Below the pieces are notes generated by a model. The model was not told the DNA's origin and did not search any database. It saw only the letters and a program-made list of their open reading frames with translations. 64,000 nt of DNA from Aliiroseovarius pelagivivens (GTDB lineage: Bacteria > Pseudomonadota > Alphaproteobacteria > Rhodobacterales > Rhodobacteraceae), in assembly GCF_900302485.1 (NCBI RefSeq), contig NZ_OMOI01000001.1:2356001-2420000 (forward strand), read 5' to 3'. This document shows, one piece after another, positions 44,031 through 54,173 of this stretch (within the stretch, counting starts at the first letter, position 1; each line of letters starts with the position of its first letter). A program made the position numbers and the translations under genes.

Positions 44031-45611
44031 TTAGAAAAGTGACCCTTGATCCGGGGCGTCTTTCTTGGGCTTTGCTTTGCGGACAGGTTTGGCTGTCGGA
44101 GCTGTTGTGACAGGGGCCGACGCGGATCCATCCAGCGTCAAACGGCCATCCGCGAACTCGATCTCTAGCGCCGAGGCTTTGCTGGCCGCGACCTGTGTCG
44201 TCACCACATCGCCGTCGCCACGCACGACTGCGTAACCGCGCTTCAGGGTCTCGGTATAACCGAGTGTCTGGCGCATCCGCTCAAGTGCTGCCAGCCGGTC
44301 TTTCTGACGCGACACCGCTGACAGATAGGCATTGTCCAGCCGGGCAGATGCGTCCTGAAGCGCTTGATTTCGCTGCTGATTGGCCTGTGCAATGCGCCCA
44401 GCATCCAAACGCGCGACCAAGCGGTCGAGGTCGCGTCGATGCTGCGCTGTACCACGCGACAACCCCGGGCCAAGGCGCGTGGTCGCCATGTTCAACCGAT
44501 CCCGCAGCGGCGCAAGACGTGCAGTCAATGCCCGCGGACGTAGACCGGCAGAAGCTTCGCTTAGCTTCACCCGCCGCGCTTGTGTCATCTGGGTCAGCGC
44601 AACAGGCAACTTAAGACCCGCCGTATCCAGTCGCTGGCGCGGTCCATCCAGCAAGCTATCCGCGCGGGGTAACGCGCGAGACAGGTCACGCAGGCGCTGG
44701 CTGCGTTGATTGACGCCCTGCTCTAACGCGCGGGTCAGGCGGGTGCCTTGTTCTTCCGTCCACGCCAAAAGCTCCAGCCGCACCGGTACAGCGTGTTCCG
44801 CAGCAGCCGTGGGCGTCGGTGCACGCAAGTCGGACACGAAGTCGATCAGCGTCGTGTCGGTTTCGTGTCCCACTGCTGAAATCAACGGAATGTCCGAGGC
44901 CGCCACAGCCCGCGCGACACTCTCTTCGTTAAAGCCCCACAGATCCTCGATCGAGCCACCGCCGCGCGCAACGATCAACAAATCGGGGCGTGGCAGTGCT
45001 CCGCCCGGCGTCATGCGATTGAAACCTTCAATGGCCGCCGCAACTTGCGGTGCACAGGCATCACCTTGCACCGCGACGGGCCAGATCAGCACTTTACGGG
45101 GAAAGCGGTCACGCAACCGGTGCAGAATATCGCGGATAACAGCCCCAGAAGGCGAGGTCACAACCCCGATCACTTCGGGCAGGTAAGGGATCTTTTTCTT
45201 GCGTTCAGGCGCAAAAAGACCCTCGGCCGCCAACGCTTTCTTGCGCTTTTCCAACATCGCCATCAACGCGCCTTCGCCCGCGACGACGACGTCATCCACG
45301 TTGATCTGGTACTTTGACTGGTTGCCAAAAGTGGTGATCTTGCCCGAGACGATGACCTCCATGCCCTCTTCCGGCATGATCGACAGGCGGCTGACTTGGC
45401 CCTTCCAACTGACCGCGGCAATGACCGAGCGGTCGTCCTTCACGTCGAAATACAAGTGACCCGAACGCGCCAACATCACACGGCCGACTTCGCCGCGTAC
45501 CCGGACGCGACCGAACGCACCCTCGATGGTTTTTTTCACCGCGCCGGAGATTTCGGAAACGGTAAACTCCGGTGCATTTTCACCCGGCTGGGGATCGTCG
45601 ATCAGGTCCAT
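44031..45611 (-). CDS. xseA: Exodeoxyribonuclease VII large subunit
   Basis: The 526-residue protein has an N-terminal OB fold (EFTVSEISGAVKKTIEGAFG), the catalytic domain with VVTSPSGAVIRDILHRL and DLLIVARGGGSIEDLWGFNEE, and a long coiled coil in the C-terminal half. With XseB it degrades single-stranded DNA. The ATG at 45611 is preceded by GGAGGAG and follows one base after the stop of the upstream gene; the GTG at 45626 was rejected. XseB is not in the window. Confidence 0.96.
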   Translation of the reverse strand: MDLIDDPQPGENAPEFTVSEISGAVKKTIEGAFGRVRVRGEVGRVMLARSGHLYFDVKDDRSVIAAVSWKGQVSRLSIMPEEGMEVIVSGKITTFGNQSKYQINVDDVVVAGEGALMAMLEKRKKALAAEGLFAPERKKKIPYLPEVIGVVTSPSGAVIRDILHRLRDRFPRKVLIWPVAVQGDACAPQVAAAIEGFNRMTPGGALPRPDLLIVARGGGSIEDLWGFNEESVARAVAASDIPLISAVGHETDTTLIDFVSDLRAPTPTAAAEHAVPVRLELLAWTEEQGTRLTRALEQGVNQRSQRLRDLSRALPRADSLLDGPRQRLDTAGLKLPVALTQMTQARRVKLSEASAGLRPRALTARLAPLRDRLNMATTRLGPGLSRGTAQHRRDLDRLVARLDAGRIAQANQQRNQALQDASARLDNAYLSAVSRQKDRLAALERMRQTLGYTETLKRGYAVVRGDGDVVTTQVAASKASALEIEFADGRLTLDGSASAPVTTAPTAKPVRKAKPKKDAPDQGSLF

Positions 45612-45612
45612 C

Positions 45613-46263
45613 TCAGTCTCCTCCACATCCGCCGTCTCCGCAGCTTGTTGCGCAACCAGTCGGGTTGTTCCCCGTTTTCATATGAGCAGCAATCGGTTTG
45701 CCCGCGATAAGAACGCCAGAAATATAGAACCACGCGCAAAAAGCGAAGACCAAGCTCATGGTGATATAAACAGGGTCGCCGGTTATGACGCCAGCTAAAG
45801 CCACCCCTGCTGAAACCAAACTCGCCATAGCAATGCGGAACTTCGACGCGCCCGGCGGGGGCGGTGGCGCCCAATACGCGTCCGGAGCCGGGTTTCCGAA
45901 CGTCGCATGATAGAGCGCCTTGGTATGGCTGAACTGATCGGCGAAACGCGCGCTGTCCGTGCTTTGCATACCCGGCTCGTGATGAAGTGGCTTACCCAGA
46001 ACCGTCTTGCACAGCACGTCCCAATAGTCGCGCGTATAGGTCATGTGCAAATGCCAAACTTTATCGACCACTTCAGACGGCGTGACAGGTTTATCCGAGA
46101 GCTGCGACAGAAACAAAAACCGGCGGTATTCTTCGATCGCACCAAGGGTGAATTCGTCGCTCCATTTCTCGGCTATTGCCAGTTTTCGGGAAAATGGAAG
46201 ATCGGCACCGGGGACGTCAAACTGATGGGCTTGGATGGCGCGCCAAAGGTTTTCGCTCTGCAT
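45613..46263 (-). CDS. GRDP-like membrane protein with cysteine-rich tail
   Basis: The 216-residue protein has an N-terminal region resembling glycine-rich-domain-like proteins: [35 protein letters not shown] and [19 protein letters not shown] proline stretch (YWAPPPPPG) leads to two helices near residues 142-190. The tail is [13 protein letters not shown], with three cysteines that could bind metal. The function is unknown. Its stop is one base before the xseA start, so the two are coupled. Confidence 0.65.
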   Translation of the reverse strand: MQSENLWRAIQAHQFDVPGADLPFSRKLAIAEKWSDEFTLGAIEEYRRFLFLSQLSDKPVTPSEVVDKVWHLHMTYTRDYWDVLCKTVLGKPLHHEPGMQSTDSARFADQFSHTKALYHATFGNPAPDAYWAPPPPPGASKFRIAMASLVSAGVALAGVITGDPVYITMSLVFAFCAWFYISGVLIAGKPIAAHMKTGNNPTGCATSCGDGGCGGD

Positions 46264-46322
46264 GCTTGTCGTTGCCTCACTGCTTCTGTATTTCCCTCAC
46301 AACTAGCATAGGGAGAGCATCC

Positions 46323-47585
46323 ATGAACATCCTCATTCTCGGCAGTGGCGGGCGCGAACATGCGCTAGCATGGGCGGTGATGCAGAACCCGAAATGCGAC
46401 CGGCTGATCGTTGCGCCGGGCAACGCGGGCATGGCCCAAATCGCGGAATGCGCAAAACTGGATATCGAGGATGGCGGCGCTGTCGCGACCTTCGCACAGG
46501 AAAACACCATCGATTTCGTAATCATCGGCCCCGAAGCGCCTTTGGCGAAGGGCGTGGCGGATCGTTTGCGCGAGGCGGGCATCAAGGTGTTTGGACCGTC
46601 TGCCGAGGCCGCAAAGCTGGAAGCCTCGAAAAGCTTCACCAAAGAAATCTGTGACGCGGCGAATGCGCCCACCGCAGCTTACGGCCACTTCACCGACGCC
46701 GATGCCGCCAAGGCTTACATCCGCGAACAGGGTGCACCCATCGTGGTTAAGGCCGATGGTCTGGCCGCAGGCAAAGGCGTGATTGTCGCGATGGACGTTG
46801 AAACCGCACTGGATGCGATTGACGACATGTTTGGCGGTGCCTTCGGCGGTGCGGGCGCGGAAGTGGTGATTGAAGAGTTCATGGAGGGCGAAGAGGCCTC
46901 GTACTTCATCCTCTGCGACGGCAAGACCGCGCTGCCCATCGGCACTGCGCAAGACCACAAGCGCGTGGGGGATGGTGATACGGGACCGAACACCGGCGGC
47001 ATGGGTGCCTATTCGCCCGCCCCGGTTCTGACGGACGAGATCGCGGCCCGCGCCATGCGCGAAATTGTGCAGCCAACCGTGGACGAAATGGCCAAACGCG
47101 GAACGCCATATCAGGGCGTGCTTTATGCAGGTTTCATGATCAAGGACGGACAAGCACGGCTGGTCGAATACAATGTGCGCTTCGGCGATCCGGAATGTCA
47201 GGTTCTGATGATGCGTCTTGGCGCACAGGCGCTGGACCTGATGCTGGCCTGTGCAGAGGAGCGTCTGCATGAAGCGCAGGTGAACTGGGCCGACGATCAT
47301 GCGATCACCGTTGTGATGGCCGCGAATGGCTATCCGGGATCTTATGAAAAGGGCTCGGTGATCAACGGGTTGGATGGTCTGCCGGAAGATTCGAAAAACA
47401 TGGTGTTCCATGCGGGCACGACCGAAGTAGACGGCAAGATTACTGCCTCGGGTGGGCGCGTTCTAAACGTCACTGCACGCGGCGACAGCCTGCAAGAAGC
47501 CCGCGACCGGGCCTATGCGATGATCGAGGGCATTGACTGGCCAGAGGGCTTCAACCGCTCGGACATTGGCTGGCGCGCGCTTTAA
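46323..47585 (+). CDS. purD: Phosphoribosylamine-glycine ligase
   Basis: The 420-residue ATP-grasp enzyme catalyses the second step of purine synthesis, joining glycine to phosphoribosylamine. It begins [17 protein letters not shown], the family signature, and has the ATP-grasp region [15 protein letters not shown] and [20 protein letters not shown] precedes the ATG at 46323. It is divergent from the GRDP-like gene. The rest of the purine pathway is elsewhere. Confidence 0.98.
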   Translation: MNILILGSGGREHALAWAVMQNPKCDRLIVAPGNAGMAQIAECAKLDIEDGGAVATFAQENTIDFVIIGPEAPLAKGVADRLREAGIKVFGPSAEAAKLEASKSFTKEICDAANAPTAAYGHFTDADAAKAYIREQGAPIVVKADGLAAGKGVIVAMDVETALDAIDDMFGGAFGGAGAEVVIEEFMEGEEASYFILCDGKTALPIGTAQDHKRVGDGDTGPNTGGMGAYSPAPVLTDEIAARAMREIVQPTVDEMAKRGTPYQGVLYAGFMIKDGQARLVEYNVRFGDPECQVLMMRLGAQALDLMLACAEERLHEAQVNWADDHAITVVMAANGYPGSYEKGSVINGLDGLPEDSKNMVFHAGTTEVDGKITASGGRVLNVTARGDSLQEARDRAYAMIEGIDWPEGFNRSDIGWRAL

Positions 47586-47618
47586 TATTGCGGCGTTTGG
47601 TTCGAGTCGTGAGCTTGT

Positions 47619-47687
47619 AGGGGGCTTTGCCCCCACGCGCCCCTATCGGGGACACGTTCCCCCAGGATATTTCTGGTAAGAAAATTA
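47619..47687. repeat. GC-rich intergenic element with paired hairpins and a GGATATTT tail
   Basis: GGGGGC-TTT-GCCCCC (47620-47634) is followed by a CCCC/GGGG hairpin and then CCCCCAGGATATTT. From memory, closely similar sequences occur in many intergenic regions of Rhodobacteraceae genomes. It lies between the convergent purD and FG-GAP genes and may act as a bidirectional terminator. I found only this copy in the window. Confidence 0.55.
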
Positions 47688-47689
47688 GG

Positions 47690-48405
47690 TCAGTCGCAGC
47701 GAAGTGCTGCGGCTAGGCTGCTTGGATCGTTGTACTTGCCGATCGGGGCGATCTCGAACTCTCCATCGATCAGGCGCGCTTCCATCACGCGAGACCAGTT
47801 GGCGCTGGCGGTGACGACCACGGGCGCTTGGTCAGGGCAGATGCGCACGCCGCCTTCGATGTCGGGGCTGCCATATTTGTGATTGGTCAGCCCCCCCACA
47901 GACGCGATTTCTTTGAAGGTGAACGGCGTTTGTGTCGCATCCACGGTCACCAGCCGCAAACGACGCGCAAGGTGGGGGCGGTCAACATAGGCGATCTCGG
48001 CTTCTCCATCGCCATTGAAATCGGCAATCCCGGCCACGGCCAGCCAGCGGTGGCGGGTGCCAATTGGGGCGTTGCTGCCAAGCATGGTCAGTGAACCGTC
48101 GTGCAACCCGTAGATGCGGACCATCGCGCCGGTGTTGTCACCACTGAAAACCGTCACGACTTCAGGGGCGCCATCGCCGTCAAAGTCGTGCAGGCGTGGG
48201 GTTGTGTCTTCGAAGACGCCTCCGGAAACGCGCGCCAAAACACGGGTACCGTCGTTCAGCGTGACTTCAAGCGCGCCGTGCTCTCCGCCGGGCACAGCAC
48301 CATGCCCATAGCGGTCCGTCGGTTCGGTATAGCGCGCGGAGGCAATGTCGGCCGCAGCGGGTGCGGCCAGACAGAAGGAAATGAGAGCGGCTTTAACGCC
48401 GCGCA

Positions 48406-48406
<1 letters not shown>
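47690..48406 (-). CDS. Secreted FG-GAP/VCBS repeat protein
   Basis: The 238-residue protein begins with a signal peptide (MRGVKAALISFCLAAPAAA). Two repeats carry calcium-type loops: HDFDGDGAPEVVTVF and ADFNGDGEAEIAYVD, as in FG-GAP or VCBS beta-propeller blades. There are two cysteines near the C terminus (RICPDQ and ALRCD). It is exported to the periplasm or surface; partner unknown. It overlaps by one base the upstream ferredoxin gene (TGATG), an odd pairing for an exported protein. Confidence 0.8.
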
Positions 48407-48801
<395 letters not shown>

Positions 48802-48905
48802 TCATTCGACAGACCAGATAACAACGATGTCGCCTTTTTTCGAGCCTAAAAGCGGCGAAAAATGTCGCGAGGCTCTTACAAGCCCGGATAAGGGCACAAA
48901 AGCAA

Positions 48906-48931
48906 ACCCACCCGGAGCTCTCCGGATGGGT
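48906..48931 (-). terminator. Hairpin terminator downstream of the small membrane-protein gene
   Basis: ACCCATCCGGAG and CTCCGGGTGGGT pair with one mismatch on the minus strand, and are followed by TTGCTTTTG. It starts 35 bp after the stop at 48966. The same stem is followed by TTTTC on the plus strand. Confidence 0.65.
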
Positions 48932-48965
48932 TTTCAACTTGATTAGAAGGAACCAATTGGTTCGT

Positions 48966-49313
48966 TCAGAATAGACCCACGACGAATTCGGCAACAGCCA
49001 GCGTGAACGGATCAATCTGCATCAGCCAGGCGCCAGCTTTCTCGATCGCGCCACCTTCGGCGAGGCTTTCCAGCCGCGTCGTGTAGCTTGAAAGACCGAC
49101 CTGACTGACAAGTATCCCTTTGAACAGAACAAATCCGACAAGAACGAGCAGAATCGCACGCAGCGGAAAGCTGTGACTTTTCAAATGTGTTTCCTGTGGA
49201 ACCAGAAGCCCGTCACGTTCCACCAAGTGGACATAGCCCCGAGCTAGTTTAGTATGACGGCGATCAATTTGCCGTACGCGTTTTCGAAAATCTCTTACTT
49301 GAGTTTCGGCCAT
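48966..49313 (-). CDS. Small single-helix membrane protein of unknown function
   Basis: The 115-residue product has a very basic N terminus (RDFRKRVRQIDRRHTKLARGY), one hydrophobic helix at about residues 50-68 (FPLRAILLVLVGFVLFKGIL) and a weakly hydrophobic C terminus. No family is recognised. GGGGAAG precedes ATG 49313, and a hairpin follows the stop. Conserved small proteins of this type are frequent in roseobacters. Confidence 0.6.
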   Translation of the reverse strand: MAETQVRDFRKRVRQIDRRHTKLARGYVHLVERDGLLVPQETHLKSHSFPLRAILLVLVGFVLFKGILVSQVGLSSYTTRLESLAEGGAIEKAGAWLMQIDPFTLAVAEFVVGLF

Positions 49314-49423
49314 GGTCAACTTCCCCTAGTTGCAGAGCCCATTAATAATTAAGCAGCAATTGTCAGATTAAAGCAAATTTGTGGCAAATGCTAGGAAACC
49401 TATTGTTTCCCGCCACAATTTCA

Positions 49424-50293
49424 TCACTTTTTCCGCAAAATCAATGTGGTCCAGTCCCCAATCTCATCACGTTTCACAAGATCGAACCCGTTTTGATTGT
49501 AGCTCTCAAGCACTTCATCAGCCTGAGGATTAAGAATCCCCGATAGGATCGCATAACCATTTTGACCGATGTTTTGCCCCATATCCGGAGCCAATCCGAT
49601 CAAGGGGCCTTTCAAAATATTGGCGAAAACAAGATCGAACGGAGCCTTCGATGAAATATCGTCTGCTCCAAACCCTGCAGCTTCAATACAAGCCACACGG
49701 TCTTCAAGCGCATTGGCCGACACATTGGCGCGGGCAACATCCACAGCAACCTCGTCAATGTCGCTTGCGATCACGGGATTGGGCCAAATTTTGGCCGCCG
49801 CCATAGCAAGAACGGCCGTGCCGCAGCCAATATCCGCTACGTTTTCACCCTCAAAGCCGTCCTGCACCAGATGATCCAAAGCGCGCAGACAGCCCAAAGT
49901 GGTGCCGTGATGCCCGGTTCCGAAAGCCATCGCCGCATCAATCAGCAGCCCGATCTTGTCGTCTGGCAGGGATGCAGCGTCGTGGCTGCCATAAACGAAA
50001 AAGCGTCCTGCCTCGACCGGAGCCAGTTCGCGTTTGACATGCGCGACCCAATCGACCTCGGGCAACTCGGACACGGTGAAATCATTGGCACCATGCATGG
50101 CCGCCAAAAGCGCAAGACCTGCCGCATCGGGTTCTTCGACGAAGTAGCCCCCGACCTCCCAAATGCCGCTGTCATCTTCAATTTCGAACACACCTACGCC
50201 CGTGGGTTCCGGCACAAGGTTTTCCATCGCGGCCCCAAGGGCTTCGGCGGCATCTTGTCCATCAAGGGTGGTCAAAGCGGTCCAGGTGGGCAT
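49424..50293 (-). CDS. prmA: Ribosomal protein L11 methyltransferase
   Basis: The 289-residue enzyme methylates ribosomal protein L11. It has an N-terminal substrate-recognition domain and a methyltransferase domain with the SAM-binding motif VADIGCGTAVLAMAAAK near residue 152, followed by VFANILKGPLIGL. ATG 50293 has AAAGGA upstream. Confidence 0.93.
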   Translation of the reverse strand: MPTWTALTTLDGQDAAEALGAAMENLVPEPTGVGVFEIEDDSGIWEVGGYFVEEPDAAGLALLAAMHGANDFTVSELPEVDWVAHVKRELAPVEAGRFFVYGSHDAASLPDDKIGLLIDAAMAFGTGHHGTTLGCLRALDHLVQDGFEGENVADIGCGTAVLAMAAAKIWPNPVIASDIDEVAVDVARANVSANALEDRVACIEAAGFGADDISSKAPFDLVFANILKGPLIGLAPDMGQNIGQNGYAILSGILNPQADEVLESYNQNGFDLVKRDEIGDWTTLILRKK

Positions 50294-50345
50294 GTTGTGT
50301 CCTTTCAAACAAGCCCTTGTGCCCTAGCGCCCTGATCTAGGCGGG

Positions 50346-50891
50346 TCAAGCGTCGGGCAGTGGCGCGTCTGCACTTGCCGTGCTGCGCCATGCCTCGATC
50401 TGGGCGGCGACCTCTTTCATATGTGCGTCGCTGTTGAAGGCCGTTTTCTCGATCGGACAATAATCATAGGCGTCGATCAACAGCAGCATACCTTGGTCGG
50501 TCACAAGCACGCCTTCCATATGGCTCCACGAGATCAGCACCTCGTAGCCCGGATGCGAAACACGCATCCCCAGCGGAGACACTACGATCCGTGCGACCCC
50601 TTCGCGCATGCGCGATCTGCTGAGTGTCTTCTGATATGACTTCTGGCTGTGCCGGATAACAAGCAGTCCGGCGCCCATCAGCAACATGAAGGACAGAAAG
50701 GTCCACATGCTTGCATCACTGGCGAACGCGACAATGGCTGAAATACCCACGAACGCGGCGATCAGGATAATCGTTCTGACCTGCCTGCCCCACCCATCTG
50801 CGCGCCGCCGCCGTTCAGCAGAAAGAGCGCGCAGGGCATAGTCGATGTCGATCGCATCGAAACGCGAGTAAAACTCTAGATTGGTGCTCAA
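50346..50891 (-). CDS. YcxB-like membrane protein
   Basis: The 181-residue protein has two adjacent hydrophobic helices (residues about 40-60 and 65-82) and a C-terminal soluble domain with ISWSHMEGVLVTDQGMLLLID, which resembles the YcxB/PF14317 domain. The function is unknown. It lies upstream of prmA on the same strand. Confidence 0.65.
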   Translation of the reverse strand: MSTNLEFYSRFDAIDIDYALRALSAERRRRADGWGRQVRTIILIAAFVGISAIVAFASDASMWTFLSFMLLMGAGLLVIRHSQKSYQKTLSRSRMREGVARIVVSPLGMRVSHPGYEVLISWSHMEGVLVTDQGMLLLIDAYDYCPIEKTAFNSDAHMKEVAAQIEAWRSTASADAPLPDA

Positions 50892-51023
50892 ATCAGATCT
50901 CTTGAATAAAAACAGGATACAAAACCAACGCCCACCATAAGGCGAACGCGATCACTGTGTCAGATTGCAGATGATCCGGCGAGTAAGGAAAATCCGACCC
51001 TGTCAGGACACGCAGTTTCCCGC

Positions 51024-52259
51024 TTATCCCGGTGCGCGCGCCAACCTTTGGGTCAGAATCGTTTCATTGCCTTTTTCGGGGTGGCGCGGGATCAAGAGGG
51101 CCAAGGCAAGCGAAACACTCGCCATTGCTGCTGCCAGCCCGAACACCGCACCGGGTGATACCACCCATAGATATCCAAGAAGCGCTGGCAGGAAGACCGC
51201 CGCAATATGGTTGATGGTAAAGGCAACCGCCGCCGTGGGGGCGATATCTTGCGGATCTGCGATCTTCTGGAAATAGGTCTTCAGGGCGAAGGCCAGCGCG
51301 AAGAACAAATGATCCAGCACGTAAAGCGTCGCGGCCAAAACCACTCCCCAACCGAAATAGTAAATCCCGCCATAGGCCAGGAACACGCAGATCAGGCCGA
51401 CATATTCGAACGCCAACGCGCGACGTTCGCCCCATTTGGCCACGGCCTTGCCCATGAGGGGAGCAAAGAAAATGTTCGCGACATAGTTGATCAGGAACAG
51501 CGCCGTCACTTCGTGCACTTCAAAGCCGAAACGCTCGACCATCATGAAGGCGGCGAAAACAATGAAGATCTGACGCCGTGCGCCAGCCATGAATTGCAGC
51601 GCATAGTACAGCCAGTACCGGCGCCGCAACACGAACTGCTTCAGCTGAGGCTCGGGACTTTCGAACTGCGGATAGGCGAAGAAGGCAAAGACTGCGATGG
51701 CAAGCGTGGTGCCACCTGCGATCATATAGACAAGGTTATAGCTCAGATCGAAGGTCTTCCACGTCAGCACCAAAAGACCATAGCTGACCAGCGCCGCCGC
51801 CGACCCGATGGACATGATCCAGCCCAGCATCTGCGGGGCTTTTTTCTTGTCGATCCACTGCAATTGAAGCGACTGGTTCACCGTTTCGTAATAGTGAAAC
51901 CCGATCGAGCTGAGCATGGTGACGGTCAGAATACCGCCAAAACTTGGAAACCAGGCCGTGATCGCGGTCGCCGCGCCCAGCATGCCCAAAGACACAACGC
52001 CAAGCACCTGTTCGCGAAACAGCATCAACAGGGCAATGACGCCGATGGCCAGAAAGCCCGGTATCTCGCGAACGGTGTGCAGCCAACCGATCTCGACACC
52101 CGTGAAATCGGCGGCCTCGATCACGAAGTTGTTCAGAAGGGCCGACCACGTGAAGAACGCAATCGGCATCCCGGCTGCCATCAGCATCAAAAGAAAGATG
52201 GGGCGACGCCAGATCGGCAAATCGCGGGCATCGGCAAGGGGCATAATTACGTGTCTCAT
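51024..52259 (-). CDS. Major facilitator superfamily transporter
   Basis: The 411-residue protein has about twelve hydrophobic helices and a central cytoplasmic loop (YPQFESPEPQLKQFVLRRRY), the MFS layout. The start ATG at 52259 is accepted; a second ATG five codons on is possible. The sequence gives no substrate. It is divergent from the YeeE/YedE gene. Confidence 0.82.
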   Translation of the reverse strand: MRHVIMPLADARDLPIWRRPIFLLMLMAAGMPIAFFTWSALLNNFVIEAADFTGVEIGWLHTVREIPGFLAIGVIALLMLFREQVLGVVSLGMLGAATAITAWFPSFGGILTVTMLSSIGFHYYETVNQSLQLQWIDKKKAPQMLGWIMSIGSAAALVSYGLLVLTWKTFDLSYNLVYMIAGGTTLAIAVFAFFAYPQFESPEPQLKQFVLRRRYWLYYALQFMAGARRQIFIVFAAFMMVERFGFEVHEVTALFLINYVANIFFAPLMGKAVAKWGERRALAFEYVGLICVFLAYGGIYYFGWGVVLAATLYVLDHLFFALAFALKTYFQKIADPQDIAPTAAVAFTINHIAAVFLPALLGYLWVVSPGAVFGLAAAMASVSLALALLIPRHPEKGNETILTQRLARAPG

Positions 52260-52392
52260 AAGCCTGCCTTACGCCTGAACTTGGGGTTTTGCGAGTGATA
52301 AACGTATTCACGCATGCAGATGCGTTTCTGACATAGGTCAAGGTGGCGCGCGCCGATGACGCTAAAACTGCGCCAACTTGAAGGAGCCCCCA

Positions 52393-53460
52393 ATGGACAT
52401 CGTCCCCCTGATCGACCGCATCGGAGAGAACCCGACCGCCGCATTGTTCGGCCTGATCACAGGCATCGTGTTTGGCGTTTCGGCCCAGCGCTCGCGCTTT
52501 TGCCTGCGCGCCGCCGCGGTCGAATTCGCACGGCGCATGATGGACAGCTCGGTCGCGGTGTGGCTTCTGACCTTCTCGACCGCGCTTGTCTGGGTGCAGG
52601 GTGCAACGATGCTGGGCCTGATGCGCCCCGAGGACGCGCGTATGATGGCTGTCACCGGCAGCTGGTCGGGCGCGATCATCGGCGGCTTGTTGTTTGGTGT
52701 CGGCATGGTTCTGGCGCGCGGCTGTTCAGGTCGACTGCTGGTTCTGGCGGCAACGGGAAACCTGCGGTCCGTCGTATCCGGCCTGATCTTCGCCGTAGTC
52801 GCCCAGATGAGCCTACATGGCTGGCTGGCGCCGACGCGCGACTATCTTGCCCGCCTATGGATGACCGATGGCGGGGCGAATGTGAACTTGCTGACCATGG
52901 TCGGCGCACCTGACTGGGCCGGTCTGGCCCTTGGACTTCTCACTGCTGTTTTGGCCCTTGTGATTGCCCGCAAGGCAGGTCTTGGCCCGCGCCGCCTGAT
53001 CTTTGGGTCGGGTGTCGGTTTTGCCGTCGCCCTTGGCTGGGTCCTGACCTATCAACTGTCACTTGCCGCATTCGAGCCAGTTTCTGTGACTTCGGCCACA
53101 TTCTCGGGTCCGTCCGCAAACACACTGATGTTCTTCCTTGTCTCAAACCCAGTTCTTGAATTCGACGTGGGCCTTGTACCCGGTGTGGTGATCGGGGCCT
53201 TCGCCGCCAGCTGGCTGACCAAGGAATTCAAGTTCCAGGGGTTCGAGAACGAGGCAAACATGCGCCGCTCGATGACAGGTGCGGTCCTGATGGGGTTCGG
53301 CGCGATGCTGGCCGGTGGCTGCGCAATCGGCGCCGGCGTCACCGGAGGCTCCATCTTCGTCGGCACTGCATGGCTTGCGCTTTTGTGCATGTGGATTGGG
53401 GCAATGGTGACAGATGCGTTGGTGGATCAACGCGGAGCAGTTGGAGTGGCTGCGGAATAA
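52393..53460 (+). CDS. YeeE/YedE-family permease (thiosulfate-uptake type)
   Basis: The 355-residue protein has about nine hydrophobic helices and the two cysteine motifs of the family: ARGCSGRLLVLAATGNLRS near residue 113 and LAGGCAIGAGVTGGS near residue 305. The E. coli and Spirochaeta members (TsuA) take up thiosulfate through conserved cysteines. ATG 52393 has AAGGAG upstream. No TusA-like (YeeD) gene, the usual partner, is adjacent. Confidence 0.88.
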   Translation: MDIVPLIDRIGENPTAALFGLITGIVFGVSAQRSRFCLRAAAVEFARRMMDSSVAVWLLTFSTALVWVQGATMLGLMRPEDARMMAVTGSWSGAIIGGLLFGVGMVLARGCSGRLLVLAATGNLRSVVSGLIFAVVAQMSLHGWLAPTRDYLARLWMTDGGANVNLLTMVGAPDWAGLALGLLTAVLALVIARKAGLGPRRLIFGSGVGFAVALGWVLTYQLSLAAFEPVSVTSATFSGPSANTLMFFLVSNPVLEFDVGLVPGVVIGAFAASWLTKEFKFQGFENEANMRRSMTGAVLMGFGAMLAGGCAIGAGVTGGSIFVGTAWLALLCMWIGAMVTDALVDQRGAVGVAAE

Positions 53461-53467
53461 TGCCGTA

Positions 53468-53493
53468 CAGGCCAGCTTCAAGCAGCTGGCCTG
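53468..53493. terminator. Perfect hairpin between convergent genes
   Basis: CAGGCCAGCT and AGCTGGCCTG form a ten-bp stem with a six-base loop between the YeeE-like and YdcZ-like genes. No T tract follows, so function as a terminator is uncertain. Confidence 0.5.
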
Positions 53494-53529
53494 ATGATGC
53501 CATTCGTATATGTGCGAAGCCCAAAAGGC

Positions 53530-53973
53530 TTAGCGAAAGGTCACCAGATACACGCCCGTAATCACAAGCAGTGCGCCCAAGACCTTTCCCCATGTCAGCG
53601 CACTTGCGGGCACGCCGAACATACCGAAATAGCCAAACACCATTCCTGCCAAAACTTGCCCCGAGACAAGTAGGACAAAAAACGCGCCGATCCCGATCTT
53701 CGGAATAAGGTAGCTTGATCCAATGATCATACCCGCGCTCATTACCCCAGCGGTCAGCAGCCAAAGGGGCAAGGTGCCAATTTTCTGAAACTGCTCGGCC
53801 CGGCTTCCCGTTGCAACGGCGATGGCAATCGACGACGCCAGCGCAATTGCGAAGAATGGGACATTGGCCATCGGCCCGGACCCCAGAATTCTTGCAGTTT
53901 GTGTAATCATCGGAAGATAAATAGAAATAATTGCGCCCATGAGCAGCGCTAAACCAATCAGATGTATCGACAT
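53530..53973 (-). CDS. YdcZ-like (DUF606) DMT-family membrane protein
   Basis: The 147-residue protein has five hydrophobic helices and the sequence LPLWLLTAGVMSAGMIIGSSYLIPKIGIG typical of the DUF606/YdcZ group of the drug/metabolite transporter superfamily, which probably works as a dimer. AGGGA precedes ATG 53973. It lies 81 bp after a copy of the priA 3' end. Confidence 0.75.
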   Translation of the reverse strand: MSIHLIGLALLMGAIISIYLPMITQTARILGSGPMANVPFFAIALASSIAIAVATGSRAEQFQKIGTLPLWLLTAGVMSAGMIIGSSYLIPKIGIGAFFVLLVSGQVLAGMVFGYFGMFGVPASALTWGKVLGALLVITGVYLVTFR

Positions 53974-54054
53974 ATTCCCTCTCACCATAATGAAATACGG
54001 GGAGTGTATCATCCATCCGCCAAATCACCGAATTTCAGCACTTGAGCTTAGCTT

Positions 54055-54134
54055 TCACTCCGTAAAATTCTGCGGGTCGATATCCACCGACACCCGCATA
54101 CTCCGTTTGATCAAGAACCGCTCCGCCTGAGAGA
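54055..54134 (-). pseudogene. Duplicated fragment of the priA 3' end
   Basis: The minus-strand reading ends FLIKRSMRVSVDIDPQNFTE and a stop, matching the priA C terminus FQIKGDMRVSVDIDPQSFY. At DNA level 54069-54100 matches 55082-55113 at 31 of 32 bases in the same orientation. Upstream residues quickly diverge and no helicase domain is present, so this is a gene remnant and not a functional protein. It and the intact priA flank 54135-55070 as direct repeats with a period of 1013 bp. Confidence 0.75.
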
Positions 54135-54173
54135 TGCCGCCATCGACGTGTACAACATGCGATCCTGCCAATC

